Source: Mesorhizobium qingshengii
GTDB lineage: Bacteria; Pseudomonadota; Alphaproteobacteria; Rhizobiales; Rhizobiaceae
Assembly (NCBI RefSeq): GCF_027563465.1
Contig: NZ_JAPFQA010000007.1
Coordinates: 1 to 64,000 of the forward strand
Reading direction: 5' to 3'
DNA: 64,000 bases
In this document: positions 16,969-25,727 of the stretch, piece by piece
Layout of the letters: the number at the start of each line of letters is the position of its first letter
How positions within the stretch are numbered: the stretch's first letter is position 1
Made by a program: the position numbers and the translations under genes
The notes under the pieces: generated by a model
Database searches by the model: none
What the model was told of the DNA's origin: nothing
Seen by the model: the letters and a program-made list of their open reading frames with translations, nothing else

Positions 16969-17817
16969 CTAGCGGCTGTCGAACATCCAGCTGCGGTTAC
17001 GCCACATCTTCTCGCCGACCAGGCAGTCGGTGGCCGGCCTGTCCTGCGCCAGCACCACCGGCGGATGATCCACCTCCTCGGCCGCCCATTGCGGCGAGGC
17101 TGGACCAGCAAGCTCCAGCACCAGCTTGCGGCGGATGGCTTCGGGAAATTGCGTCCAATCGTTGACCGGGATCATGAAGGCTCCGGGACCGCCGATGACG
17201 CAGTCGCTGTAGTAGCGATCGAGATCGTTGACGTCGTAGGCACCGGTGAAGCCGCCTCGGGTCATCAGCGGCAGGCCATTGATGACGATGCCCTGCCTGA
17301 CTACTCCATCGCGGATCAGGTTGACCGGCGCGCCCTGGTTGTTGGGACCGTCGCCCGAAATGTCGATCACCCGCTTCGTCCCCCGGTAGCCGCTTTCGGC
17401 GAAGAGATCGCTGCCGAACTCCAGCGCGCCGGAGATCGAGGTGCGCCGCGCGCTGTTGGGCGGCTGGGCGGACAATCGCGCAACCACCCGCTCGGCGTCG
17501 GCACGGTTGGCGATCACCGTCCACGGCACGATGACGCGCTGCCAGGTGGTGCCGGCCCACTCGACATAGGTGACGGCGATCTTGCCATGGGCGCCGTCGG
17601 CGATGGCTTGCAGCACGTTGTCGTGCGTCAGCGCCGCCGCGTAGCCGTGACGCTGGATCTCGAGCTCGTCCGCCGACATCGACAGCGAAACATCGACCGC
17701 CAGCACCAGCTCGACATCGACCGGCTCGTCGGCCAGGGACGCAGGCACCAGCCAGAGCATCAGCGCGAACGCGGCGCCGCCGAAAAGGAAATGTCTTGCG
17801 CACCGGAAAGCAGACAT
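16969..17817 (-). CDS. DUF1194 exported von Willebrand A-like protein
   Basis: The 282-residue protein has a signal peptide ending near residue 29 (LWLVPASLADEP). A vWA-like domain follows with a MIDAS-type DVSLSMS motif (42-48), a threonine region and ISGDGPNNQGAP. It matches DUF1194, which is common in Alphaproteobacteria and has no assigned function; metal-dependent protein binding in the periplasm is the reasonable expectation. The C-terminal quarter holds two cysteines (SDCVIG, ATDCLVG). It lies on the minus strand, separated by a terminator hairpin from the upstream dehydrogenase gene, so it probably has its own promoter in that gap. Confidence 0.8.
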   Translation of the reverse strand: MSAFRCARHFLFGGAAFALMLWLVPASLADEPVDVELVLAVDVSLSMSADELEIQRHGYAAALTHDNVLQAIADGAHGKIAVTYVEWAGTTWQRVIVPWTVIANRADAERVVARLSAQPPNSARRTSISGALEFGSDLFAESGYRGTKRVIDISGDGPNNQGAPVNLIRDGVVRQGIVINGLPLMTRGGFTGAYDVNDLDRYYSDCVIGGPGAFMIPVNDWTQFPEAIRRKLVLELAGPASPQWAAEEVDHPPVVLAQDRPATDCLVGEKMWRNRSWMFDSR

Positions 17818-17853
17818 TCCCCAAGGTTAAGCGAAAACAGCCCCGTTAAAAAG

Positions 17854-17884
17854 ACAAAAGCCCGGCGGAAGGCCAGGCTTTTGC
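17854..17884 (-). terminator. Terminator of the dimethylglycine-dehydrogenase-like gene
   Basis: On the minus strand AAAAGCCTGGC pairs with GCCGGGCTTTT (one G-T pair) around a CTTCC loop, followed by GTCTTTTT. It lies 27 bases past the TGA at 17911. Confidence 0.88.
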
Positions 17885-17910
17885 CATCAGTCCGTTGCCC
17901 CACCCGGCAA

Positions 17911-20472
17911 TCAGCTGCGCGGCTTGAGGTTCTCCGGGTCGTAGAGCGGCTTGTAGCCGACTGCCGCCACTTCGACCGGATAGGTCTCGCCGAAATACTC
18001 GATGGCAAGCTTGCGGCCTTCCTGGGCATACGCCCACGGCAGGTAGGCGAGTCCGATGTTCTTGCCGATGGTCGGGCCGTAGGCCATCGAGGTGGTGAAG
18101 GACCGGCGGCCGAGCTCGTCGACCAGCGTCTCGCCCGTCTTCGGGTCCATCACCGGCATCGTGCCGACCGGATAGCGGGCAACGCCTTTCGCATCGACAT
18201 TGTCGGTCATCACCAGCGTGCACAGCATGGCGGGCTGATGCTCACGGGCGCGATACTCCACATGCCTGGCCTTGCCGCAGAAATCGTTCTCCTTGACCTT
18301 CGGTCGGGCGAGATCGGCTTCGAGCAGATTGTATTCGGTCAGCAGGTCGGCGTTCTGCAGGCGCAGGCTCTTTTCCATGCGGCGGGTGTTGGCATAGGTC
18401 TCGACACCGAACGGCATCACCCCGGTCGAACGCAGCGCGTCCCAGACGGCGAGGCCGTCCTCGTAGCGCATATGCAGTTCCCAGCCCTGCTCGCCGACAT
18501 AGGAGATGCGGAAGGCGGTGACGTCCTTGCCGCCGATCCGCACCGGCTTGATCGCCGCGAAGGGGAAGTTCTCCGGCGACAACCCGTCAGGATTCTCGAC
18601 CACCTTCTGCAGAGTTGCCCGCGCGTTCGGACCCCAGATGCCGATGGTGACGAATTTCTCGGTCACGTCGGTGATCGTGACGTCGAAACCTTTGTCCTGC
18701 GCGGTGCGGCGCATATACTGGAAGTCGCGCGGGCCGGCATCCGCCCCGTCGATCAAACGGCAGCGGTCAGCCATGCGGATGACGGTGAAGTCGGCGCGCA
18801 CCATGCCCTCTTCGTCGAGGAAGTGGGTGTAGATGCCCTTGCCGATGTTGTTGTCGCCACCGATCTTGGCCGCGCACAGCCATTCCAGCAGCGCGACATG
18901 GTCGGGGCCTTCGATGTCATACATGGCGAAGTGCGACAGGTTGACGATGCCAACATCCTCGCTCATGGCGAGGTGTTCGGCATTGGAGACGCGCCAGAAA
19001 TGGCGGTTGTCCCACTCGTTCTCACGCACCGGCACCCGGTTGCCGTATTTCTCCAGCAGGTGCTCGTTGGCGGCATAGCCGTGCGCACGCTCCCAGCCGC
19101 CCAGTTCCATGAAATAGCCGCCGAGTTCCTTCTCGCGCTCCCAGAACGGCGAGCGCCTGATGTTGCGGCCCTTGGAGAACGGCTCGCGCGGGTGCACCGC
19201 CGGATTGTAGACCTTCATCGCCGTCTCGGTGCAGCGATCCCAGATGAACTGCTCCTTCGTCTGGTGCGGATAGAAGCGTGCATAGTCGATGGCGTGGTGG
19301 TCGATCGCCGTGCGGCCGTCGGTCATCCAGTCGGCGATGAGCTTGCCCATGCCGGGGCCGTCCTTGACCCAGATGGCGACGGCATACCACAGGCCCCTCA
19401 CCTTCTGGCTCTCGCCCATCGACGGGCCGCCATCCGCCGTCACTTGCAGCAGGCCGTTGAAGGAATGGCTTTCGTTGTAGCCGAGTTCGCCCAGGATCGG
19501 CGTCAGCTCCATGGCGCGCTCGAGCGGCGCCAGGATCTGCTCCATGTCGAGGTCGCGCTGCGACGGCGAAAGCCGCGCCTGGTCCTTCTCCAGCAGGTCG
19601 CGAGGATGGCAAAGGCGCGGGTTGGTCTCTTCGTAATAGCCCCATTCGATCTGGCCGCCCTCGGCGGTCTTGGGATCGCCGGTGTCGCGCATATAGGCCG
19701 AGTTGCCCTGGTCGCGCAGCAGCGGCCAGCCGATCTCCTTGCCGGTGCCGGCGAACTCATTATAGGGCCCGAAGAAAGTCAGCGGATGGTCGATCGGCAT
19801 GACCGGAAGGTCCTCTCCAACCATCTCCGCGATCAGCCGGCCCCAGATGCCGGCGCAGACGATGACATAGTCGGCCTCGATGGTACCGCGGTCTGTCACC
19901 ACGGCGCCGATGCGACCGTCCTTGACCACGAGCGACTTGGCGGGCGTGTTGGCGAAGGATTTCAGCTTCCCCGACGCCTCCGCCTGGTCGACCAGCTTGC
20001 CGGCAACGGTCTGCGAGCGCGGAATGACGAGGCCGGCGTCCGGATCCCACAGGCCGCCCTGCACCATGTCCTGTTCGATCAGCGGAAATCTTTCCTTGAT
20101 CTCGGCCGGTTCGATCAGGCGGGCGCGTGTGCCAAAAGCTTTCGCCGAGGCGATCTTGCGCTTGATCTCGTCCATGCGGCCGTCGTCGCCGACGCGCGCG
20201 ACCTCAAGGCCGCCGATGCGGGCGTAGTGGCCCATCTTCTCGTAGAAATCGATGGAATAGAGCGTCGTCCAGCAGGACAGGAAATCATGGCTGGTCGTGT
20301 AGCAGAAGTCGGAGGCGTGCGCCGTCGAGCCGATGTCGGTCGGGATGCCCGACTTGTCGATGCCGACAATGTCGTCCCAGCCGCGCTCGATCAGATGATG
20401 GGCGATCGACGCGCCGACAATACCGCCCAGGCCGACGATGACGACCTTCGCCTTTTTCGGAAACTCTGCCAT
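17911..20472 (-). CDS. FAD/GcvT-domain oxidoreductase, dimethylglycine-dehydrogenase-like
   Basis: The 853-residue enzyme joins an N-terminal FAD-binding DAO domain (about 1-430) to a C-terminal GcvT aminomethyltransferase-like domain (about 440-850). This is the layout of dimethylglycine and sarcosine dehydrogenases, in which the methyl group is oxidised and trapped as 5,10-methylene-THF. The dinucleotide motif is VIVGLGGIVGAS, one residue longer (GxGxxxG) than in the two paralogues at 40491 and 44122. The flavin-linking histidine region reads GSTAHASDF rather than STWHAAG. It therefore belongs to a distinct clade and may use another N-methyl substrate. It is monocistronic, with its own promoter in the 150 bases upstream and a terminator downstream. 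Confidence 0.85.
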   Translation of the reverse strand: MAEFPKKAKVVIVGLGGIVGASIAHHLIERGWDDIVGIDKSGIPTDIGSTAHASDFCYTTSHDFLSCWTTLYSIDFYEKMGHYARIGGLEVARVGDDGRMDEIKRKIASAKAFGTRARLIEPAEIKERFPLIEQDMVQGGLWDPDAGLVIPRSQTVAGKLVDQAEASGKLKSFANTPAKSLVVKDGRIGAVVTDRGTIEADYVIVCAGIWGRLIAEMVGEDLPVMPIDHPLTFFGPYNEFAGTGKEIGWPLLRDQGNSAYMRDTGDPKTAEGGQIEWGYYEETNPRLCHPRDLLEKDQARLSPSQRDLDMEQILAPLERAMELTPILGELGYNESHSFNGLLQVTADGGPSMGESQKVRGLWYAVAIWVKDGPGMGKLIADWMTDGRTAIDHHAIDYARFYPHQTKEQFIWDRCTETAMKVYNPAVHPREPFSKGRNIRRSPFWEREKELGGYFMELGGWERAHGYAANEHLLEKYGNRVPVRENEWDNRHFWRVSNAEHLAMSEDVGIVNLSHFAMYDIEGPDHVALLEWLCAAKIGGDNNIGKGIYTHFLDEEGMVRADFTVIRMADRCRLIDGADAGPRDFQYMRRTAQDKGFDVTITDVTEKFVTIGIWGPNARATLQKVVENPDGLSPENFPFAAIKPVRIGGKDVTAFRISYVGEQGWELHMRYEDGLAVWDALRSTGVMPFGVETYANTRRMEKSLRLQNADLLTEYNLLEADLARPKVKENDFCGKARHVEYRAREHQPAMLCTLVMTDNVDAKGVARYPVGTMPVMDPKTGETLVDELGRRSFTTSMAYGPTIGKNIGLAYLPWAYAQEGRKLAIEYFGETYPVEVAAVGYKPLYDPENLKPRS

Positions 20473-20563
20473 GCCCGCGACTCCAAAGTGCTATTGCGGG
20501 CAGCGTCGGCGCCCGTTTGATCGGCGCACAATATGCAGGCGACGGGCACGACGCTACCGCCTG

Positions 20564-20587
20564 TTTGCGACACGCCGCAGATGCGGC
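20564..20587 (-). promoter_or_regulatory. Candidate regulator site ahead of the dehydrogenase gene
   Basis: On the minus strand a GCCGCA-TC-TGCGGC inverted repeat (20587-20574) is followed by TGTCGCAAA (20572-20564), about 95 bases before the ATG. The latter 9-mer is identical to one arm of the inverted repeat in the GlxA-family regulator promoter (12616-12624). Confidence 0.35.
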
Positions 20588-20622
20588 GCGACCCGATATG
20601 GATCCGGAAAAATCGCTGCTTG

Positions 20623-21381
20623 TCAGGCGAAGGCCCAGATGTCCTCGGCCTGGAAGCCGACCTGGTAGCCGGCGGTCTTCAACTTGACCACGACCTGGCC
20701 GATTTCGACCGCCGGCAGCGCGCCGACCTCGACCTTGATCATGCCGGGACGATAGCGCTTGAGGTCGAGCTGTTCGAAGACGATCCAGTCGGCGCCCTCG
20801 CAATCGACGAGGAAGGCGTCGATGCGGGTGATGCCGTTTCGGTCAAGAAGGGTCTGCAAGGTCTCGGATGGCACCTCGATATCCCTGAGATGCGGCGCGA
20901 ACTTGTTGAAGTTGGCGTCGGCCTCGCCCCAGGCATTCTTGCCCGACATCAGATTGGTGTCGGTGACCGACGAGCAGCCTATGAACTCGATGGGCAGCGT
21001 ACCCGCCTCGAGCGCGGCGGCATCGAAGGTATGGACGGTGATCGTCCCCTTCGTCTTGGTGACAGCCACCGGCTCGATGATAAACCGGCTCGTGTCGGGA
21101 TAGTTGGCGCGCAGCCGTTTCTGATTGTAGGGGATTGGCTCGACCAGCATTGCGCGCGCGCCGGCAATCCGGTGCAGCCATGGCGTGACGTCGTCGAACA
21201 GCGCACCGTCGCAGGCCCCGACATTGACCATCTGGAACGGCCGTCCCGCCCCATTGAGGCGCGCCTTCAGCGCCGCCTTGGCCAAGAACTTTGTCCCGCG
21301 CAGCGACGGCCCACGATCGAGTATGCCCTCGGGAAGACCAAGCGACAGGGCGATGCGCGCCAGGCTGGATACGGAAATCAT
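20623..21381 (-). CDS. FkbM-family methyltransferase
   Basis: The 252-residue protein has a SAM-binding motif I, MVNVGACDGALFDD (NVGACDG at 53-59), and an acidic VDCEGADW segment typical of the FkbM family. Such enzymes O-methylate sugars or other hydroxyls, often in surface glycans or glycolipids. It is the last gene of a seven-gene minus-strand operon; its ATG at 21381-21379 overlaps the TGA of the membrane-protein gene. The context (aminotransferase, epimerase, DprE1, UbiA) suggests that it methylates a sugar made or transferred by this pathway. No signal peptide is seen, so it should act in the cytoplasm on a nucleotide- or lipid-linked intermediate. The acceptor is unknown. Confidence 0.85.
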   Translation of the reverse strand: MISVSSLARIALSLGLPEGILDRGPSLRGTKFLAKAALKARLNGAGRPFQMVNVGACDGALFDDVTPWLHRIAGARAMLVEPIPYNQKRLRANYPDTSRFIIEPVAVTKTKGTITVHTFDAAALEAGTLPIEFIGCSSVTDTNLMSGKNAWGEADANFNKFAPHLRDIEVPSETLQTLLDRNGITRIDAFLVDCEGADWIVFEQLDLKRYRPGMIKVEVGALPAVEIGQVVVKLKTAGYQVGFQAEDIWAFA

Positions 21382-22610
21382 GACTTCTCTCCAGGAATGA
21401 CGTGCAAAGCGGCGCGCTGCTGGCCACGGGCCACTGTTGCCCATAGTGCCATCAGCGGGGTCGCCAGCAGCAGGAAGGGCGGGATCAGATGCGGGAAATA
21501 GATGCGCGTGTCGTGGATCGGGAAGACGGCGAACTTCGCCAGCGCGCCGAGCACCAGCGCCGCAAACAGGATGCCGGCACGACAGTCGAGGCGGAAGCCG
21601 GCGCGGCCGGCCGCATACCAGCCGGCCAGTGCCAGAACCGACACGCCGACCCAGCTGTTGAGGCTGACGGCGCGCAGCAGCGATGTGGCAAACGCCCGGA
21701 GATAGGCCGTGACCGAGAATGGTGGCTCGAACCCGTCCATATTGTAGTGCTGTTCGATGCTGGAGAACCACAAATGCGGCCACCAGCCGGGGTGATGGGC
21801 CCAGTGCGAGATGGCGAAATAGGCGACGAAGGAAGCGGCAAAGCCGGCCAGCGCACCCCAAGCCTTCTGCCGGAACGCGACCAGCAGCACCGCGAAAATA
21901 GCGAGGAAAACAATGTTGTCCGGCCGCGCCATGAAGGCGAGGAAGAGCAAGATCGCGGTTGCGGCCTCGCGACCCCGGACATAGGCGTAGAGCCCGCCGA
22001 GAAACAGCGCCGAACACAACAGGTCAGGCGTCGAGGCACGCGCCGCATCGCCGAAATCGGCCATGATCAGCACAGCGCCGACCACCGGCGCCAACGCCAA
22101 CGCCTTCTGTGAGCGCAGCCAGAGCAATGCGGTCGCGCCGAACAGCAGGACGGAGAACACGGAGACGAGCCGCATCGCTTCGACCGGCGACATCACCGAA
22201 CTCATCGTCGACAGGATCTCGGCGTAGAGGAACTTGATCCGGTACATGCCAAGCAGCGAGTGGAAGTCGGCGGCATTGTCCGCCATGTGGCTGCGGAAAC
22301 CGCCGCCATCGTCGGTCAGGGTCTTGTAGTCGCCTGCCGAAACACCTGATTTGACGGTGCTGTAGGCGTAGTCATGCAGCGCCTGCGCATCGGGATAGGT
22401 TCCCTCCTCGGCGACCGCGAGATAGGGCAGCATGTCCCAGTTGGCGTCGGGCATCGCCCATGCCGTAAACGCCGTCAAAAGGATATAGAGCGCGAAGGCC
22501 GCTGCGCCGATCGGCGCGGCCAGCCGCGCATAAGTCCCCTGGCCCCATGCCAGACCGGCCTCGGTGAGCCGGTCGAGCGGGTTTTTCGCGGTGGGAGACT
22601 TGGTCAGCAT
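21378..22610 (-). CDS. Polytopic membrane protein, possible GT-C glycosyltransferase
   Basis: The 410-residue protein has about ten predicted membrane helices. After the first helix (IGAAAFALYILLTAFTAWAM) comes a periplasmic loop with acidic residues, PDANWDMLPYLAVAEEGTYPD. That placement matches GT-C enzymes (ArnT, EmbC and PMT types), which carry catalytic acids in the first outer loop and use polyprenyl-phosphate sugars. No family motif beyond this is secure, so the assignment is structural inference. It sits between the aminotransferase gene (23-base gap) and the FkbM gene (ATGA overlap). If correct, it would be the transferase that moves the pentose made by the UbiA and DprE1 homologues onto a periplasmic acceptor. 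Confidence 0.6.
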   Translation of the reverse strand: MLTKSPTAKNPLDRLTEAGLAWGQGTYARLAAPIGAAAFALYILLTAFTAWAMPDANWDMLPYLAVAEEGTYPDAQALHDYAYSTVKSGVSAGDYKTLTDDGGGFRSHMADNAADFHSLLGMYRIKFLYAEILSTMSSVMSPVEAMRLVSVFSVLLFGATALLWLRSQKALALAPVVGAVLIMADFGDAARASTPDLLCSALFLGGLYAYVRGREAATAILLFLAFMARPDNIVFLAIFAVLLVAFRQKAWGALAGFAASFVAYFAISHWAHHPGWWPHLWFSSIEQHYNMDGFEPPFSVTAYLRAFATSLLRAVSLNSWVGVSVLALAGWYAAGRAGFRLDCRAGILFAALVLGALAKFAVFPIHDTRIYFPHLIPPFLLLATPLMALWATVARGQQRAALHVIPGEKS

Positions 22611-22633
22611 GGCCTTGCTCGGCGAACTTCGCT

Positions 22634-24106
22634 TTAACGGACTTGGCTTTTGACGAAATCCTTCACGATCGACACGATGCCGCGCGACAACAGGCTGTCG
22701 AGAGCATCGACGAAACGGTCGACATGCTCGCGCTGGCAGATCAGCGGCGGCTCGAGCCGGATGACGTTGCGGTTGTATTCGGTGAAGGCGACGAGCACGT
22801 CGTAATCGCGCAGCAGCAGCGCGCCGACAAAACCCGACAGGGAGCCCTTCAACTTGTCGTCGAGCACGCTGACGATCGGGCGCAGCACCATCGGCAAGGT
22901 CTGCGAGAAGTCATGGAACTCCAGGCCGACCATGAAACCCTTGCCGCGCACGTCCTTGATGATCTTGGGATATTTGTCCTTGAGCGCCTGCAGCCGCTGC
23001 AGCAGATAGTCGCCAGTGACGGCGGCGTTGTCGATCAGCCCCTCGTCATAGAGCACGTTGAGCGCCTCGATCGAGGTGACGCAGGCCTCGCCCATGCCTC
23101 CGAAAGTGGCCATGGCATGGATCATCGCCGTCTTCGGCGTGCCATAGGCCTTCATGTAGACCTCGCGCCGGGCGATCATCGCGCCGACCGCCGCCTTGCC
23201 GCCGCCAAGCGACTTGGCCAGCGCCGTCACATCGGGGATGACGCCGTAATGCTCAAAGGCATAGAAGCGGCCCGAGCGGCCATAGCCGCACTGCACTTCG
23301 TCGGCGACCCACAGCACGCCATACTGGTCGCACAGTGCGCGCAGCTTCTGCCAGTATTCGGCAGCCGCCTGGATGATGCCACCGCCGCCCTGGATGGTTT
23401 CGAGCACGATGACGCCGACCTCCGGGTCGGAGCGGAACAGGCGCTCGACCGCTTCGATGTCGGCAAAGGGAATGCGGACCGTGTTGTCCGCCATCCTGAA
23501 GTCGGCGCGATAGAGCTGGCCGTCGGTAATGCCCAGCACGCCCTTGGTCTTCCCGTGGAAGGAATTCTCGGCATAGACGACCTTCGGCCGCTTCGGGCCG
23601 GCGGCGCGCTCGGCGAGCTTCACCGCGGCTTCCATGGCTTCGGAGCCGGACGAACCGAGGAACACCATGTCGAGATCGCCCGGCGAGCATTTGGCAATGT
23701 TGTGCGCAAGTGCCGCCGCATATTGCGACATGAAGGCGATGGCGATTTCCTGCCGCTTCTCCTCCTGGAATTTCTTCCGCGCTTCCAGGATACGCGGATG
23801 GTTGTGGCCGAAGGCCAGCGAACCGAAACCGCCGAAGAAGTCGAGGATCTTGCGGCCATTCTGGTCGATGTAGAACATGCCTTCGGCGCGCTCGATCTTG
23901 ATCTTGTGGAAGCCGAGCAGCTTCATGAAATGCAGCTGGCCAGGATTGAGATGCGCCTTGAACAGGTCGGTCATGCGCGCGACATCCATCGACTTGGCCT
24001 GCTCGACGCTGATCAGGTCGGGCTTGGCGATGGTGGCGGGCGACAGCGCCGGCGCGCTGACCATGGTGCGCGCATTCGTCTGCTCGGGCTTGGCCATGAC
24101 GGTCAT
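22634..24106 (-). CDS. Class III PLP aminotransferase
   Basis: The 490-residue enzyme has the class III fold-type I signature: GSSGSEAMEAAVKLA (151-165), ENSFHGKTKG, VLWVADEVQCGYGRSG (265-280) and the PLP lysine Lys298 in TALAKSLGGG. The C-terminal third has an insertion around PMVLRPIVSVLDDKLKGSLS. Relatives include diaminobutyrate, ornithine and putrescine aminotransferases and polyketide-linked aminotransferases, so the substrate is open. Start ATG 24106 follows CAGGAGATTGAA, an excellent ribosome site. In this operon it may amine a keto sugar or load an amino donor for a glycolipid head group. An amino-sugar role would be unusual, because sugar aminotransferases are mostly of the DegT class. 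Confidence 0.85.
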   Translation of the reverse strand: MTVMAKPEQTNARTMVSAPALSPATIAKPDLISVEQAKSMDVARMTDLFKAHLNPGQLHFMKLLGFHKIKIERAEGMFYIDQNGRKILDFFGGFGSLAFGHNHPRILEARKKFQEEKRQEIAIAFMSQYAAALAHNIAKCSPGDLDMVFLGSSGSEAMEAAVKLAERAAGPKRPKVVYAENSFHGKTKGVLGITDGQLYRADFRMADNTVRIPFADIEAVERLFRSDPEVGVIVLETIQGGGGIIQAAAEYWQKLRALCDQYGVLWVADEVQCGYGRSGRFYAFEHYGVIPDVTALAKSLGGGKAAVGAMIARREVYMKAYGTPKTAMIHAMATFGGMGEACVTSIEALNVLYDEGLIDNAAVTGDYLLQRLQALKDKYPKIIKDVRGKGFMVGLEFHDFSQTLPMVLRPIVSVLDDKLKGSLSGFVGALLLRDYDVLVAFTEYNRNVIRLEPPLICQREHVDRFVDALDSLLSRGIVSIVKDFVKSQVR

Positions 24107-24167
24107 TTCAATCTCCTGTCTGCGCGCACGAGCAGGATCGTGCGCAACGAAACTGTTTGCGAGCCCG

Positions 24168-25175
24168 CTATTCGGCGGGCACATGTTGGGTGGCGACGGC
24201 GTGACCGGCCTTCTTGGCGCGGTACTCGCTGTAGGCGGCGATCAGCATGTCCTCGTCGCGATACTGCGGCACCCAGCCGAGCTGGCGTTCGGCCTTGGAG
24301 ACGTCGAGCACGCACTCCTCGTCGGCGATCAGATATTGCTCCGGGTCCATGATCGGCATGTTCATGAGATCGAGCAGGTCGAGCGTGCGCTTGACCGCCC
24401 AGCCTGGCGTAGGCAGCAGGATCGACTTCGATCCGGCATGCCGGATCAGGTCGCCGAGCAATTTCTTCACCGGCGGCGGGTTGAGCGAGCCCAGATTGTA
24501 GGCCTCATCAGGCACACCGGCCTTCCAGGCGGCGCGCGCGGCCTCGGCGCAGTCGAACACCGAAATGAACTGATACGGGTTCCTGCCCGAACCGATCATC
24601 GGCACGGGCAGATTCCAGTCGATCAGCTTGAACAGTTTCTCGAGAATGCCGAGCCGGCCCGGGCCGATAATGAGGCGCGGGCGAAACAGCGAGATCGACA
24701 TGCCGCGCTTGCGCCATTCGGCGGCCAGTTCCTCTGTCTTCTGCTTCGACCAGCCATACTCGCCAAGCGGCGCGACCGGGTGCTCTTCGGTCATCGGCTG
24801 GGTGACCGTATGGCCGTAGATCATGTCGGTCGTATAGTGGACGAGCTTGGGTGCGCCAGCCCTGTCCATGGCCAGCATGATGTGCTCGGTGCCGTGGAAG
24901 TTGACCGGAAAGAAGAAATCGTGCCGCTTGGCGCGCACCTGGATCGGCGACAGCATCTTGGCCGACAGATTGTGGACCATGTCGTCGGCCTTCAGCCCAA
25001 CCGAGGCGACCGACGCCGGATCGGTCACGTCGCACTGGACGAAACGGACGTTGCGGTAGTGCGGCAGGTCGCTCTTGACGATGTCGGCGACGACAACCTC
25101 TTCTCCATCGGCCACAAGCTTCGGGGCAAGGTGGCGGCCGACGAAACCGTCGCCGCCGAAAATCACATGTCTCAT
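24168..25175 (-). CDS. NAD-dependent epimerase/dehydratase of the glycan operon
   Basis: The 335-residue extended SDR starts MRHVIFGGDGFVGRHL with GxxGxxG at 7-13. TTD at 115-117 and Tyr140-x-x-x-Lys144 (YGWSKQK) supply the catalytic residues. It probably acts on a nucleotide-linked or lipid-linked sugar. In mycobacteria the DprE1 product is reduced by DprE2, a classical short-chain reductase. No DprE2 is seen here, so this protein could supply the second redox step or act on another sugar; sequence alone cannot decide. The ATG at 25175 overlaps the TGA of the EamA gene. A 61-base gap precedes the aminotransferase gene. Confidence 0.8.
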   Translation of the reverse strand: MRHVIFGGDGFVGRHLAPKLVADGEEVVVADIVKSDLPHYRNVRFVQCDVTDPASVASVGLKADDMVHNLSAKMLSPIQVRAKRHDFFFPVNFHGTEHIMLAMDRAGAPKLVHYTTDMIYGHTVTQPMTEEHPVAPLGEYGWSKQKTEELAAEWRKRGMSISLFRPRLIIGPGRLGILEKLFKLIDWNLPVPMIGSGRNPYQFISVFDCAEAARAAWKAGVPDEAYNLGSLNPPPVKKLLGDLIRHAGSKSILLPTPGWAVKRTLDLLDLMNMPIMDPEQYLIADEECVLDVSKAERQLGWVPQYRDEDMLIAAYSEYRAKKAGHAVATQHVPAE

Positions 25176-25603
25176 CGAACGGTCTCGCTGTGAATCTTGT
25201 CGGACGAAAGGGAAGCCGTTTCCTCGTCATGCCCGCGGTCACTTTGCGCGATCAGCACCGTGCCAACGCAGATGCAGGCGATGCCGGCGATGCGCCAGCC
25301 ATTGAGATCCTCGCGGAAGACGAAATAGGCGAAGATGGCGACGGCGACATAGGCAAGGCTGAGGAACGGATAGGCGAAGGAAAGCTCGACCTTGGACAGT
25401 ACATAGAGGTGCGAGGCCATCGAGATGACGAAGGTGCACAGGCCAAGGAACACCCAGGGGCTGAAGACGATCTGCAACAGCTTGATGAGCGGGTTGACGC
25501 CCTCGAACGAGATCGGCCCGAGCGACATCATGCCTTGCTTCAGCATCAGCTGCGCGGCGGCATTGGTCATGACCGTAAAGAGAATGAAGACGATGTATTT
25601 CAT
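25172..25603 (-). CDS. Small EamA/ArnE-type four-helix transporter
   Basis: The 143-residue protein has four predicted membrane helices: the first is YIVFILFTVMTNAAAQLMLKQ and the last ends GIACICVGTVLIAQ. It is half the size of ordinary EamA transporters and fits the SMR/ArnE-ArnF-like class. ArnE and ArnF act together to flip undecaprenyl-phosphate-L-Ara4N across the inner membrane. The ...NAAAQLMLKQG pattern and FREDLNGWRIAGIACICVGT are typical of that group. It lies between DprE1-like and epimerase genes, so flipping a polyprenyl-phosphate sugar is a plausible job. ATG 25603 is used; a TTG three codons upstream is less likely. An AT-rich 124-base gap upstream may hold an internal promoter. 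Confidence 0.78.
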   Translation of the reverse strand: MKYIVFILFTVMTNAAAQLMLKQGMMSLGPISFEGVNPLIKLLQIVFSPWVFLGLCTFVISMASHLYVLSKVELSFAYPFLSLAYVAVAIFAYFVFREDLNGWRIAGIACICVGTVLIAQSDRGHDEETASLSSDKIHSETVR

Positions 25604-25727
25604 GTTTTCCAAGCCACCCCTTCACGCTTCCTATTACAAACCCGCGAATATTTCGTGAAGTCAAAAGAATGTTTTGAATGAACCGCAGGATTGTCGTTAC
25701 GCTAACCAAGATTATTTCAAATTCTAA

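Noticed and set aside
16918..20520. A 1200-codon open frame on the plus strand
   Set aside because: It is antisense to the I36-like, DUF1194 and dehydrogenase genes, all of which show clear family motifs. Its product is rich in Arg, His and Asp and lacks any domain. It is a by-product of high GC3.
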